A stretch of DNA of 64,000 bases from Sporosarcina ureae (GTDB lineage: Bacteria; Bacillota; Bacilli; Bacillales_A; Planococcaceae): positions 1,770,501 to 1,834,500 of the forward strand of contig NZ_CP015348.1 in assembly GCF_002109325.1 (NCBI RefSeq). The letters are read 5' to 3'. Made by a program: the position numbers and the translations under genes. This document shows, one piece after another, positions 41,928 through 49,807 of this stretch. The number at the start of each line of letters is the position of its first letter. Position 1 is the first letter of the stretch. The notes under the pieces were generated by a model. The model did not search any database and had not been told where the DNA came from. It saw only the letters and a list, made by a program, of their open reading frames with translations.

Positions 41928-43166
41928 ATGAAGGTTACCATTGCATTGATTGGGTCACAAGAGTTTTGCCAACAAGCGGAAACTATTGTGTTGCCTCAAA
42001 ACATCCGCATCGATTGTTATCAATACCGTAATCCTTCAGAAGCACCGAGTTTGCTCGACACGATGAAGCCTTGTCATGCGATTCTGTTTTCTGGATCCTT
42101 GCCATATGAGGCATCTGAGCATGTTCTTAAGACCATCTCCGTTCCTGTACTTTATCTTCAACAAAATGAACATACTATCGCTGTTACATTATTATACCTT
42201 GCTTCAGAAAAGAATTTAGCAATTTACGATATTTCTATCGATATAAAAGATCGTTCTCATATCGAACATATTTTGCGTGACCTCGACACTTTATCGCCCA
42301 GTAAGAAACCCGCTATACATGAATTGCAGAGGAACAGTGATTTACAAGCGATTGTAAACTTTCACGTGGAACACTTCAGAAGCGGGCAATCTAAAATGGC
42401 AGTGACCAGTGTGCATGCCGTCTATGACCAACTAAAAGCAGCAGGGATTCCCGCTTTTCGTATGCTTGATCCCGTCAGTAATACTTTACGTGCACTTGAA
42501 CAAGCTGCACACCAAGCAAGTCTTGAAAGAAGTAAAGCAACTAAAATCGCAGTCGGATTATTGAAAGTACATAATAAGAAGAAATTTTCTCATGAAACAG
42601 TAGTGAAACTAGCTAATTACTTACAGGCAAAGTGGTCGGAAAGTGAAGGTTTCTACTACTTCTATACTTCGCTAGGTACTGTGGAGTTCGTGTTGGCACT
42701 GGAATCATTCGTTCTCTTTATCAACTCTATACCCGAAGCTTCTTTATCTTTTGGATTGGGTCAAACTATTGTAGAAGCTAGCGACAATGCGTGGAGTGCG
42801 CTGCAACTCGGTTCAAACGAAGGCATTTTTATGCTAGATGAACATAAACAGCTTCACGGACCGTTGCCTTCTACAAACATCTCCATCGCCATGAAGCTCG
42901 AAGAACCAAAGTTACTAGCAATTAGCAAGAAGACTACTCTCAGTCCTGCAGTCATTTCCAAGATCATTCAGTTCAATCAATTCAGACAATCCACTTCTTT
43001 TACTGCACATGATCTCGCCGGGTATTTAGCCGTTTCAAGAAGAACCGCAGAACGGACGATCAAGAAATTGATGGATCATCAATTCATACAGGCAGTTGGT
43101 GAAGAAATGACATATTCGCAAGGCCGCCCCCGTGCTCTATATGAAATGAAACTCCCCCACCCATAA
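41928..43166 (+). CDS. Transcriptional regulator of unfamiliar architecture (N-terminal sensor, degenerate GGDEF-like domain, C-terminal HTH)
   Basis: 412 aa. Residues 1-150 look like an alpha/beta sensor (IALIGSQEFCQQAE, HAILFSGSLPYEASEHVL, SVPVLYLQ). Residues about 190-310 resemble a degenerate nucleotide-cyclase/GGDEF fold (ATKIAVGLLKVHNKKKF, VEFVLALESFVLFI, SLSFGLGQTIVEASDNAWSALQLG). The last 70 residues are a winged HTH (HDLAGYLAVSRRTAERTIKKLMDHQFIQAVG). AGAGGAGG precedes the ATG. It is divergent from the epimerase operon. I do not recognise a named family; it likely controls the genes carrying GTCGTT repeats. Confidence 0.75.
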   Translation: MKVTIALIGSQEFCQQAETIVLPQNIRIDCYQYRNPSEAPSLLDTMKPCHAILFSGSLPYEASEHVLKTISVPVLYLQQNEHTIAVTLLYLASEKNLAIYDISIDIKDRSHIEHILRDLDTLSPSKKPAIHELQRNSDLQAIVNFHVEHFRSGQSKMAVTSVHAVYDQLKAAGIPAFRMLDPVSNTLRALEQAAHQASLERSKATKIAVGLLKVHNKKKFSHETVVKLANYLQAKWSESEGFYYFYTSLGTVEFVLALESFVLFINSIPEASLSFGLGQTIVEASDNAWSALQLGSNEGIFMLDEHKQLHGPLPSTNISIAMKLEEPKLLAISKKTTLSPAVISKIIQFNQFRQSTSFTAHDLAGYLAVSRRTAERTIKKLMDHQFIQAVGEEMTYSQGRPRALYEMKLPHP

Positions 43167-43171
43167 CGAAA

Positions 43172-43208
43172 GAAAAGCCGTAGAAATAATCTCGGCTTTT
43201 CTTTTTTA
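43172..43208. terminator. Bidirectional terminator between regulator and nhaC-like gene
   Basis: GAAAAGCCG / CGGCTTTTC stem with T-run on the plus side and A-rich (T on minus) on the other; serves convergent genes. Confidence 0.75.
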
Positions 43209-43210
43209 TA

Positions 43211-44659
43211 TTATTCCAACTGCACTTCTGGCTCTAACCGTGCCTCTTGCTCATCCATCTCTACGATTTCTTCCGATGTCATTTTTACAATGCTGAAGCC
43301 GGTTAATGCATACACAATCGACAACAACGGAACCGCGAAATTCAAAATAGCATACGGACCATATTCTACAACACTGACACCAAGTGTACCGAATATAAAC
43401 ACACCACATGTATTCCACGGAATGAATACGGAAGTCAGAGTTCCACCGTCCTCAAGCGCACGCGACAGGTTCTTGGAGCTTAATCCCATGTCTTTATAGG
43501 TTTTACTAAACATTCTAGAAGGCACTACAATCGAAACGTATTGCTCTGAACACGTAGCGTTGGTTAGAACACACGCACCGATCGTCGAAATAATCAATGA
43601 TGACGTAGATTTCACGACTTTCAACAATTGCTTCATGATTGCACGTAGCATTCCGGAATACTCAAGGATTCCACCAAACGTCATCGCCACAATCGTCATG
43701 GAAACGGTATACATCATACTATCGAGTCCACCGCCATTGAATAAATTATCAACTAATTTATTACCTGTTTCAATAGCAAATCCGCTCTGTAAAGCATGAA
43801 GAGCGTCTGCAAACGTCCCGCCCTGAATAGTGATGTGCGAAATGAATCCTAACACAATACCGATAATTAATGCAGGAACCGCAGGAATCTTTAACGCGAC
43901 CATTACAATGACCGCTAACGGAACGAGCAATAGCCAAGGTGAAATAATAAAGCTTTCTTGCATGACTTGCGATGTTTTCGCAATCGATGATAATTCTGCT
44001 TCACCCGATCCAAACTTTCTTCCCAAGAAGGTAAACACAGCCAATGCGATGAGTAAACCAGGAATCGTCGTATACAACATATGCTTAATATGATCGAATA
44101 AATCTGTCCCTGTCAGCCCTGCTGCAAGGTTCGTCGTATCCGAAAGAGGTGACATTTTATCACCAAAATACGCACCTGAAATAACAGCACCCGCGACCAT
44201 GCCTGCTGGAATTCCCATACTTAACCCGATGCCCATACCTGCCACACCGATCGTTGCCATCGTGGACCATGAACTACCGATTGCCAACGAAACAAGCGCA
44301 CAAATTAACGCAATGGCAACTAGGAACCAAGATGGTGTAATGATCTTCAATCCGTAGAAAATCATTGTAGCGACGATGCCGCCACCCATCCACGAACCAA
44401 TCACTAATCCAACGAGCATAATGATAATGACGGCAGGAAGTGCTAAACGAATGCCTTTGTACATCATTTCTTCAATCTCTTTCCAGGAATAACCGTAACG
44501 CCAAGCGACGAGTGCCGCAATAGAAGTACCTACTATTAACGGCATATGTGGTCCTTGCTCTAGCTTTACCACGGTGATCAGCATCACTACAATCATCAAT
44601 ACTAGTGGCAGTACAGCCCACCAAAAACCTATCTCTCTTTTTTCTCTTTTCGCTTCCAT
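43211..44659 (-). CDS. NhaC family Na+/H+ antiporter
   Basis: 482 aa with 11-12 helices. NhaC-type sequences include LIVGTSIAALVAWRYGYSWKEIEEMMYKGI, SLAIGSSWSTMATIGVAGMGIG, SGAYFGDKMSPLSDTTNLAAGLTGTDLFDHIKHM and GACVLTNATCSEQYVSIVVPSRM. Family members exchange sodium for protons or couple sodium/lactate to malate/H+ (MleN). RBS GGGGTGAATT. Its upstream region shares the GTCGTT repeat with the regulator at 41928 and two cre-like sites, suggesting nutrient-regulated expression. Confidence 0.88.
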   Translation of the reverse strand: MEAKREKREIGFWWAVLPLVLMIVVMLITVVKLEQGPHMPLIVGTSIAALVAWRYGYSWKEIEEMMYKGIRLALPAVIIIMLVGLVIGSWMGGGIVATMIFYGLKIITPSWFLVAIALICALVSLAIGSSWSTMATIGVAGMGIGLSMGIPAGMVAGAVISGAYFGDKMSPLSDTTNLAAGLTGTDLFDHIKHMLYTTIPGLLIALAVFTFLGRKFGSGEAELSSIAKTSQVMQESFIISPWLLLVPLAVIVMVALKIPAVPALIIGIVLGFISHITIQGGTFADALHALQSGFAIETGNKLVDNLFNGGGLDSMMYTVSMTIVAMTFGGILEYSGMLRAIMKQLLKVVKSTSSLIISTIGACVLTNATCSEQYVSIVVPSRMFSKTYKDMGLSSKNLSRALEDGGTLTSVFIPWNTCGVFIFGTLGVSVVEYGPYAILNFAVPLLSIVYALTGFSIVKMTSEEIVEMDEQEARLEPEVQLE

Positions 44660-44693
44660 AATTCACCCCACCCATCTTCTGATAATTCCGTAA

Positions 44694-44711
44694 TGTCGTT
44701 ATATAGTCGTT
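44694..44711. promoter_or_regulatory. Direct-repeat operator candidate, site 2
   Basis: TGTCGTTATATAGTCGTT, identical to the 41889 site except one base. It lies 35 bp upstream of the nhaC-like start. Confidence 0.6.
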
Positions 44712-44719
44712 TAATCTAT

Positions 44720-44733
44720 AGTAAGCGTTTTCT
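44720..44733. promoter_or_regulatory. cre-like site 1 (CcpA)
   Basis: AGTAAGCGTTTTCT matches TGWAANCGNTNWCA at all but the first and last positions. It lies between divergent nhaC-like and deiminase-like genes. Confidence 0.4.
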
Positions 44734-44756
44734 GAATTACTTGTCAATGCAAAATT

Positions 44757-44770
44757 TGTAAGCGTTTTCC
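44757..44770. promoter_or_regulatory. cre-like site 2 (CcpA)
   Basis: TGTAAGCGTTTTCC matches the cre consensus except the last base. It lies 37 bp from site 1, about 95 bp before the deiminase-like start. Confidence 0.5.
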
Positions 44771-44862
44771 GAAGTCACGAACTCTTCATATAGAATACGT
44801 TTATAGTACTTTGATAACGGGAATACTATAAAGTACTTTCACGAATGGGAGGCGCGCTGCCA

Positions 44863-45714
44863 TTGACAGCTAATGTCCAAAAAACAGAAATGATAAAATG
44901 TATTACGGAATACGATACGTTACGCAGAGTCATTTTGTGCCCGCCAGAGTTTATGGCAATTGACGAAGTGATTAACGAAGTACAGAAAAAGTATGAAGAC
45001 GAAAATATTGATAAAGCCCGTGCGATGAAACAACATGCGGAATTCGAGAAATTACTAAAAGAAAATGGAGTGGAAGTCATCACACTTCCTACTTCTGAAA
45101 AATATCCGGAACAAGTCTTCACGCGGGATATCGGTTTCACAATCGGTAATGAAGTATTCATAGCCGATTTGGCCGCAAATATTCGAAAAGGTGAAGAGAT
45201 CACGCTAAAAGAATGGCTGATCGCACAAGACATCCCCTATCAGTCCGCGACGGATCGAATGGAAGGCGGCGACATCATTGTCGACCGCGATACGATCTAC
45301 ATCGGCATCAGTAGCCGCACATCCGAGGAAGCAGTCAGCAAACTAGAAGAAAAACTGCCCGATCATTACATCAAGCGAATTCCATTTGACGGGCGCTACT
45401 TGCACTTGGACTGTGTATTCAATCTCCTGTCTTCAGGAAAGGCTCTCTACTTCCCCGCAGCATTTGATCAAGACACGATCGATCAATTAGCCGCGTCGTA
45501 CGAACTAATTGAAGTCGCTGAAGATGAACAATTCTCGCTTGGTACGAACGTACTTTCAATAGGCAATAATAAAGTATTCAGTTTGCCTCAAAACAAAAAA
45601 GTGAATAAAGATTTACGCGCACATGGTTTCGAAGTCATTGAAGTCGACTTCTCTGAAATCATTAAATCAGGCGGTTCGTTCAGATGTTGTTCCATGCCGG
45701 TAGAACGCGGATAA
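44863..45714 (+). CDS. Arginine deiminase/dimethylargininase-like enzyme
   Basis: 283 aa guanidino-modifying fold. The substrate-binding motif FTRDIGFTIGNEVFIADLA is followed by RMEGGDIIV, the catalytic His in YLHLDCVF and the nucleophilic Cys in KSGGSFRCCSMP near the C-terminus. It probably hydrolyses arginine or a methylated arginine to citrulline and an amine/ammonia. The TTG at 44863 follows GGGAGG by 10 bases; the ATG at 44845 lies inside that RBS region and has none of its own. It is divergent from the nhaC-like gene with cre-like sites between. Confidence 0.85.
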   Translation: MTANVQKTEMIKCITEYDTLRRVILCPPEFMAIDEVINEVQKKYEDENIDKARAMKQHAEFEKLLKENGVEVITLPTSEKYPEQVFTRDIGFTIGNEVFIADLAANIRKGEEITLKEWLIAQDIPYQSATDRMEGGDIIVDRDTIYIGISSRTSEEAVSKLEEKLPDHYIKRIPFDGRYLHLDCVFNLLSSGKALYFPAAFDQDTIDQLAASYELIEVAEDEQFSLGTNVLSIGNNKVFSLPQNKKVNKDLRAHGFEVIEVDFSEIIKSGGSFRCCSMPVERG

Positions 45715-45718
45715 AGTG

Positions 45719-45774
45719 AAAGACTGAAGCCCATCCCACATAATGTTCGTGGTGATTAGGCTTCAGTCTTTTTC
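45719..45774 (+). terminator. Terminator of deiminase-like gene
   Basis: AGACTGAAGCC / GGCTTCAGTCT perfect stem with a 27-base loop, then TTTTTC. Confidence 0.8.
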
Positions 45775-46480
45775 ATTCCAGTAGGTCTATATAGTAATTT
45801 TGGTCATCGTCTAGCTCAGGTATATCGATCTCAATTGATTCTGGAATCAACAAATGAACCGTCATAACACCCGATACAGTACCAGAGGAATATCCAGAGG
45901 TCTTTTCGCCAGTAAACTGATTCAAGATGTTTGAGTCATGATAAAACGTATATTCCAAATGGTTTTTAGGTTGTTTCGGAATAGACATGGACTTGCTATC
46001 CCAGACAGGTAGATTGATTTTGAGTTGATCGGATAAATCGTAATACATATTCTCTTCATCATTGAACGTGGCTATCAATTCGGGAGAATAGACTGTTTCT
46101 TCTATTATCCGACTAGTACTCGGTGTACGCTTGATCAGAACATACGCACCGGAGAAAGAAGGAATAGAAAATTCCCCCTTCACTTCATGCGACCGTTTTG
46201 CTAATACTAGGTGATCAGGAATTGGTAACTCTTCTACAATCGCACTATATAGATCAAATCCCACTTCGTTTTCCATTGCTTCAGGAAGATTAACACCCTT
46301 TACTTTTCGTTCCATCGTTTCCGCTACGCCAAGTCCAATTATCAGCAACACTAGGTATCCAATAATAAACTTCCAATGAAAGGATCTTTTTATCCGTACG
46401 CGTCCCATATTCCTTGTTACCAGTATAATCGTCAATATTCCTAGAAGAAGGACTATAGGTACTAGTATAGTAAGAAGCAT
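45773..46480 (-). CDS. Hypothetical two-helix membrane protein of the GntR/ABC operon
   Basis: 235 aa. Two N-terminal helices (ILVPIVLLLGILTIILVT and FIIGYLVLLIIGLGVAE) are followed by an outward-facing domain of about 170 residues with many charged and aromatic residues and no recognised motif. ATG 46480 follows GAGG by 8 bases and overlaps the upstream stop (TGATG). As the last gene of the GntR-ABC unit it may be an accessory subunit of that transporter, as in Bacillus ytr operons. Confidence 0.7.
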   Translation of the reverse strand: MLLTILVPIVLLLGILTIILVTRNMGRVRIKRSFHWKFIIGYLVLLIIGLGVAETMERKVKGVNLPEAMENEVGFDLYSAIVEELPIPDHLVLAKRSHEVKGEFSIPSFSGAYVLIKRTPSTSRIIEETVYSPELIATFNDEENMYYDLSDQLKINLPVWDSKSMSIPKQPKNHLEYTFYHDSNILNQFTGEKTSGYSSGTVSGVMTVHLLIPESIEIDIPELDDDQNYYIDLLE

Positions 46481-47235
46481 CAAGGGTTCCTCACCTCCAA
46501 ACGGTTTGTGACGAAGAAGCTAATAGCAAACAGAATAACAATGGCCCCTATTATCTTCACTGTGAATAATAGAATTGATGTTTCCCCATAGAAGAAATAC
46601 AGCAATCCATTGTTCTCATTGTCTGCTATACCAAATGTGCTCTGCGTGAATGCATACCACATCACTCCAAACAGCGCGACAAACATTTTGCTCCATTGGA
46701 TAAGTGATCCGAGCGTATACCCAACCAGCATAAGCAATAGCGTATAAGCCGTCATAGCAAAAATACGTGAAAGGAAATCCAGTGGTGAAGATAGTAATCC
46801 CGACGTTTCAATTATCATATTATCTTGGAACATCGCCACAATCTTCATCACCGACCCTAGTAAAACGGTCGTCACACCGCCGAGTAACGCGGCGGTACAG
46901 AAGAAGTAGAAATTAGCTAGTTGAAACGTCAAACGATTGGTCACAAACGAAAAGGATTCATTTCGCTGTGCGGCAGACGTCAACAGGAAACCGACTATGA
47001 ATGCCCAGAATAGTGTGAGTCCTACTTGACTGTCGTTCGTTATGGAAGTGAAGTCGAAGGAAATCGGCTCTCCCCAATCGTTCGTGTAGGTAGATGTAAA
47101 TGCACCGCTGATAAATACAGTAGCTAAAATCTGCAATATAATCAGCATCGTAAAAATTGTGCCATTGGCATTCAGTTTGAATAAAAACTGTCGTGTGGCA
47201 AGTTCATTCATACTCCATTGCGTCGAATACATCAT
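46480..47235 (-). CDS. ABC transporter membrane subunit
   Basis: 251 aa, six predicted helices (IFTMLIILQILATVFISGAF, GLTLFWAFIVGFLLTSAAQ, FFCTAALLGGVTTVLLGSVM, MTAYTLLLMLVGYTLGSL, MFVALFGVMWYAF, LFTVKIIGAIVILFAISFFV). AGGAGG five bases before the ATG at 47235 decides the start, although this creates a 32-bp overlap with the ATPase gene. It resembles ABC-2-type permeases of YtrC/D style. Confidence 0.8.
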   Translation of the reverse strand: MMYSTQWSMNELATRQFLFKLNANGTIFTMLIILQILATVFISGAFTSTYTNDWGEPISFDFTSITNDSQVGLTLFWAFIVGFLLTSAAQRNESFSFVTNRLTFQLANFYFFCTAALLGGVTTVLLGSVMKIVAMFQDNMIIETSGLLSSPLDFLSRIFAMTAYTLLLMLVGYTLGSLIQWSKMFVALFGVMWYAFTQSTFGIADNENNGLLYFFYGETSILLFTVKIIGAIVILFAISFFVTNRLEVRNP

Positions 47236-48112
47236 CTACACCTCCTCTCGTCTGACCTGTCATAGCAAGATACGCTTCACTTGCCGAAACGGCCGACACA
47301 CGGATTCCAGCCTGCTTTAATTCCGTTAGTTCTGCTTTCGTATGTTCATTGTCAACTATCCATTCTGTTAACGGACCTGTTGAAGTTCGATGGATTACGG
47401 CATATTGATTCGCATACTGCTTCAATACGTTTTCTTTCCCTTGGAACTTGATGAACTTCTCTTGTAGTTCGGTTATGGAACTATGAAATGCAATGCCTTT
47501 TCCTTCGATCAATAAAATGTCTTCCAGCAAGTCTTCCATCTCTTCCATATGATGACTCGATAACAAAATGGTTCTTGGGTGCGCCAAATAATCTTTTAAT
47601 AATGCTCGGTAGAAATCACTGCGGGCTCCGGCATCCATTCCTGTAATCGGTTCATCAAACATCGTCAATGGACAACGTGCTGCGATCCCGACGATTGCAT
47701 TGAATGTGCTACGTTTTCCTTTAGACAGTACGCGATGGTTCAATGTTAACGGCAGCCTGAAATATTTAAGTAGACGCTCAGCGAGTTCGCCGTCCCAGTT
47801 TTCGTAGAAGCGATTAAACTCCAAAAGTAAGTCTTCTAGCGTCATCGCGTCGGGAAAGCCCATCATGTCGTCAACAAATATCATGTTTGCAGAAACGGAA
47901 AGGCTATTAAAGGGACGCTCGCCAAACACACGTAATTCCCCACCCGACTCTTTGATGAAGCCTGCAATCATCTTCATGAGTGTTGTCTTCCCTACACCGT
48001 TGCGCCCTATTAGGCCTGTAATGGTATTTTCGCGAATCTCCAAATTCAATTGATCCAATATCGTAGTAGAACGATACCGTTTTGTTACGTTTTCCAGAGT
48101 AATGACCGGCAT
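47204..48112 (-). CDS. ABC transporter ATP-binding protein (YtrB type)
   Basis: 302 aa. Walker A GRNGVGKTTLMK, a degenerate signature (VLSKGKRSTFNAIVGIA), Walker B LTMFDEPITGMD and the switch His LLSSHHMEEME. The SKGKRS signature instead of LSGGQ is common in the GntR-linked YtrB/BcrA-like group. ATG 48112 follows AAGGAG by 8 bases and overlaps the regulator's stop by one base. Confidence 0.9.
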   Translation of the reverse strand: MPVITLENVTKRYRSTTILDQLNLEIRENTITGLIGRNGVGKTTLMKMIAGFIKESGGELRVFGERPFNSLSVSANMIFVDDMMGFPDAMTLEDLLLEFNRFYENWDGELAERLLKYFRLPLTLNHRVLSKGKRSTFNAIVGIAARCPLTMFDEPITGMDAGARSDFYRALLKDYLAHPRTILLSSHHMEEMEDLLEDILLIEGKGIAFHSSITELQEKFIKFQGKENVLKQYANQYAVIHRTSTGPLTEWIVDNEHTKAELTELKQAGIRVSAVSASEAYLAMTGQTRGGVDDVFDAMEYE

Positions 48113-48483
48113 CACGATCTCTCCTTTCGCTCTGCTTGAATTAATTCGATAAGTTGTTCATCTTGCAAACCGAGTAACGCAGCTTCATTCAGCAGCTCTT
48201 GTACTAACCGCCGCAATGTTCCGTCTTTTCGTTTCGTTAGCAGTTTATTGCGTGCATCTGCGGAGACAAATGTACCGAGTCCCCGTTTTTTATAAATAAG
48301 TTCCGCATCCAGCAAAATTGTCAACCCCTTCCCCGCAGTCGCAGGATTAATGTTGAATAGCTCTGCCAACTGATACTGCGAGTACACTTTATCGTCCGCT
48401 TGTAACGTACCATCAATAATTTCCGTCTCTAACCATTCTGCAATTTGTATATAAATCGGCTTTTCTCCATCCATGTTGATCAA
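48112..48483 (-). CDS. GntR-family regulator, YtrA subgroup
   Basis: About 123 aa. A winged HTH (KPIYIQIAEWLETEIIDGTLQADDKVYSQYQLAELFNINPATAGKGLTILLDAELIYKKRGLGTFVS) is followed by a short dimerisation tail, as in YtrA regulators of ABC operons. I prefer TTG 48483 (8 bases behind AGGTGG); ATG 48474 is 17 bases from it. A 24-bp palindrome at 48509-48532 in its promoter is the likely operator; it probably represses its own operon. Confidence 0.88.
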   Translation of the reverse strand: MINMDGEKPIYIQIAEWLETEIIDGTLQADDKVYSQYQLAELFNINPATAGKGLTILLDAELIYKKRGLGTFVSADARNKLLTKRKDGTLRRLVQELLNEAALLGLQDEQLIELIQAERKERS

Positions 48484-48508
48484 GAGCTTCACCACCTTTA
48501 GGTTACCC

Positions 48509-48532
48509 AGTACATTACTGTTGTAATGTACT
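48509..48532. promoter_or_regulatory. YtrA-type operator palindrome
   Basis: AGTACATTAC and GTAATGTACT arms, perfect 10-bp inverted repeat with 4-base spacer TGTT, 26 bp upstream of the GntR start. It resembles known GTxxTAxxxx-type sites of this GntR subgroup in general style. Confidence 0.75.
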
Positions 48533-48565
48533 ATACTCGTTTTTATAGTCGTTTGCAAATGAATA

Positions 48566-48595
48566 TAAAAAAATGCAAGGCTCAAGACCTTGCAT
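48566..48595 (-). terminator. Orphan minus-strand terminator upstream of the GntR gene
   Basis: ATGCAAGG / CCTTGCAT stem with loop of 7, followed by seven T on the minus strand. No gene precedes it on that strand; the next gene (48696) runs the other way. Confidence 0.65.
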
Positions 48596-48695
48596 CCCAA
48601 AGTACAAAAATATTGGCAAACAGCAATATCAATGCATAAAAGCTTCATTTTCTGCACATGCTAGCTATTTATACTGTATGTAAGGAGAGGATGAA

Positions 48696-49028
48696 ATGAA
48701 TACAGTAAAAGATTTTCCTATTCAGCAAAATAGATTATTGAATGCAGGCTTTCTATTAGTTTGCTTATGTTTATTAGACGCCGTTTTCACTGATTATGGT
48801 CTGCGACTTGGTTATATAGAGGAAGCCAATCTGCTAGTAGCGTTTATGTATGATCAAAGTATTGCTTTATTTTATATAGTGAAATTGGGCTTACCTTTAC
48901 TTCTTTTATATATTGTGGCGATTCGTGCATCAGGTATAATTGTACGGATTTCGCTAACAACTGCATTGTTTCTTTATATTACGGTGCTATTCGTTCATAT
49001 ATTCTGGCTGATCGTGGTCGCAATCTAA
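48696..49028 (+). CDS. DUF5658-like membrane protein
   Basis: 110 aa, three to four helices. LLNAGFLLVCLCLLDAVFTDYGLRLGYIEEANLLVAFMY shows the D-xxFTxxGLxxGxIEEANPL-like core typical of DUF5658, and the rest is hydrophobic. AAGGAGAGGATGAA precedes the ATG. Function unknown; single gene. Confidence 0.75.
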   Translation: MNTVKDFPIQQNRLLNAGFLLVCLCLLDAVFTDYGLRLGYIEEANLLVAFMYDQSIALFYIVKLGLPLLLLYIVAIRASGIIVRISLTTALFLYITVLFVHIFWLIVVAI

Positions 49029-49107
49029 CAGGTGGATAATCACCCCTTCTATACATCGTATTTGTTGTATACTACTTGTATCAATACGCGGAAAGAAGGG
49101 GTTATGA

Positions 49108-49767
49108 TTGAATAATGCACGAACATTGCAAGCGCTATCAATCGGGATGCCACGGTCATTAAAAACGGTGGATGGAAAAGACTTTGTGAGCGCCATTTGT
49201 AAACAGGCTACGGATGAAGCATTTCTTTCAGTGGACGGTTTCAAAGGAGACGGGATTGCGGATACGAAGCATCATGGTGGGCCTGACCGTGCAGTCTGTA
49301 TGTATTCAGAAGAACACTACGCTCTTTGGGAGAAACAGTTTTCTTGTACATTGTCCCCTTCTACATTTGGAGAAAATCTCACAGTAGGTGGAATGCTTGA
49401 GGATAAAGTATGTATAGGGGATATCTATCAAGTGGGAGATGCGGTCATCCAAGTGACACAAGGTCGGGTTCCTTGTAGCACAATCAGTCAGCGGACAGGT
49501 TTGCCTGGTCTGATGAAAGAGATGATTAAAACTGGACTTACAGGCTATTTATGTCGTGTCGTTGAAGAAGGAATGGTTCATTCAAATTCTACAATTACGT
49601 TGTTGCAACGCGATCCAAACAACGTGTCAATTCTTTACGCTAACGAAGTATACTTTCAACGTCCAAAAGATCAGGACGGGTTAAAACGAATTTTAGCTGT
49701 CGATGCGCTAGCTGACGAGTGGAAAGACATGCTAATGAAACGTTTGGAAAAATTACAGACTACTTAA
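49108..49767 (+). CDS. MOSC-domain protein (YiiM-like)
   Basis: 219 aa. The MOSC domain includes GDGIADTKHHGGPDRAVCMYSEEHY, STFGENLTVGGM and GDIYQVGDAVIQVTQGRVPCSTISQRTG, with the conserved Cys. Relatives bind molybdenum cofactor and can reduce N-hydroxylated compounds. The TTG at 49108 follows AAGGGG by 6 bases. It is followed by a strong terminator and is convergent with the yumC-like gene. Confidence 0.9.
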   Translation: MNNARTLQALSIGMPRSLKTVDGKDFVSAICKQATDEAFLSVDGFKGDGIADTKHHGGPDRAVCMYSEEHYALWEKQFSCTLSPSTFGENLTVGGMLEDKVCIGDIYQVGDAVIQVTQGRVPCSTISQRTGLPGLMKEMIKTGLTGYLCRVVEEGMVHSNSTITLLQRDPNNVSILYANEVYFQRPKDQDGLKRILAVDALADEWKDMLMKRLEKLQTT

Positions 49768-49769
49768 AA

Positions 49770-49805
49770 AGAACGGACCACACGAATTGTGGTTCGTTCT
49801 TTTTC
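49770..49805. terminator. Terminator between MOSC and YumC-like genes
   Basis: AGAACGGACCACA / TGTGGTTCGTTCT stem followed by TTTTT on the plus strand; may serve both convergent genes. Confidence 0.82.
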
Positions 49806-49807
49806 TA

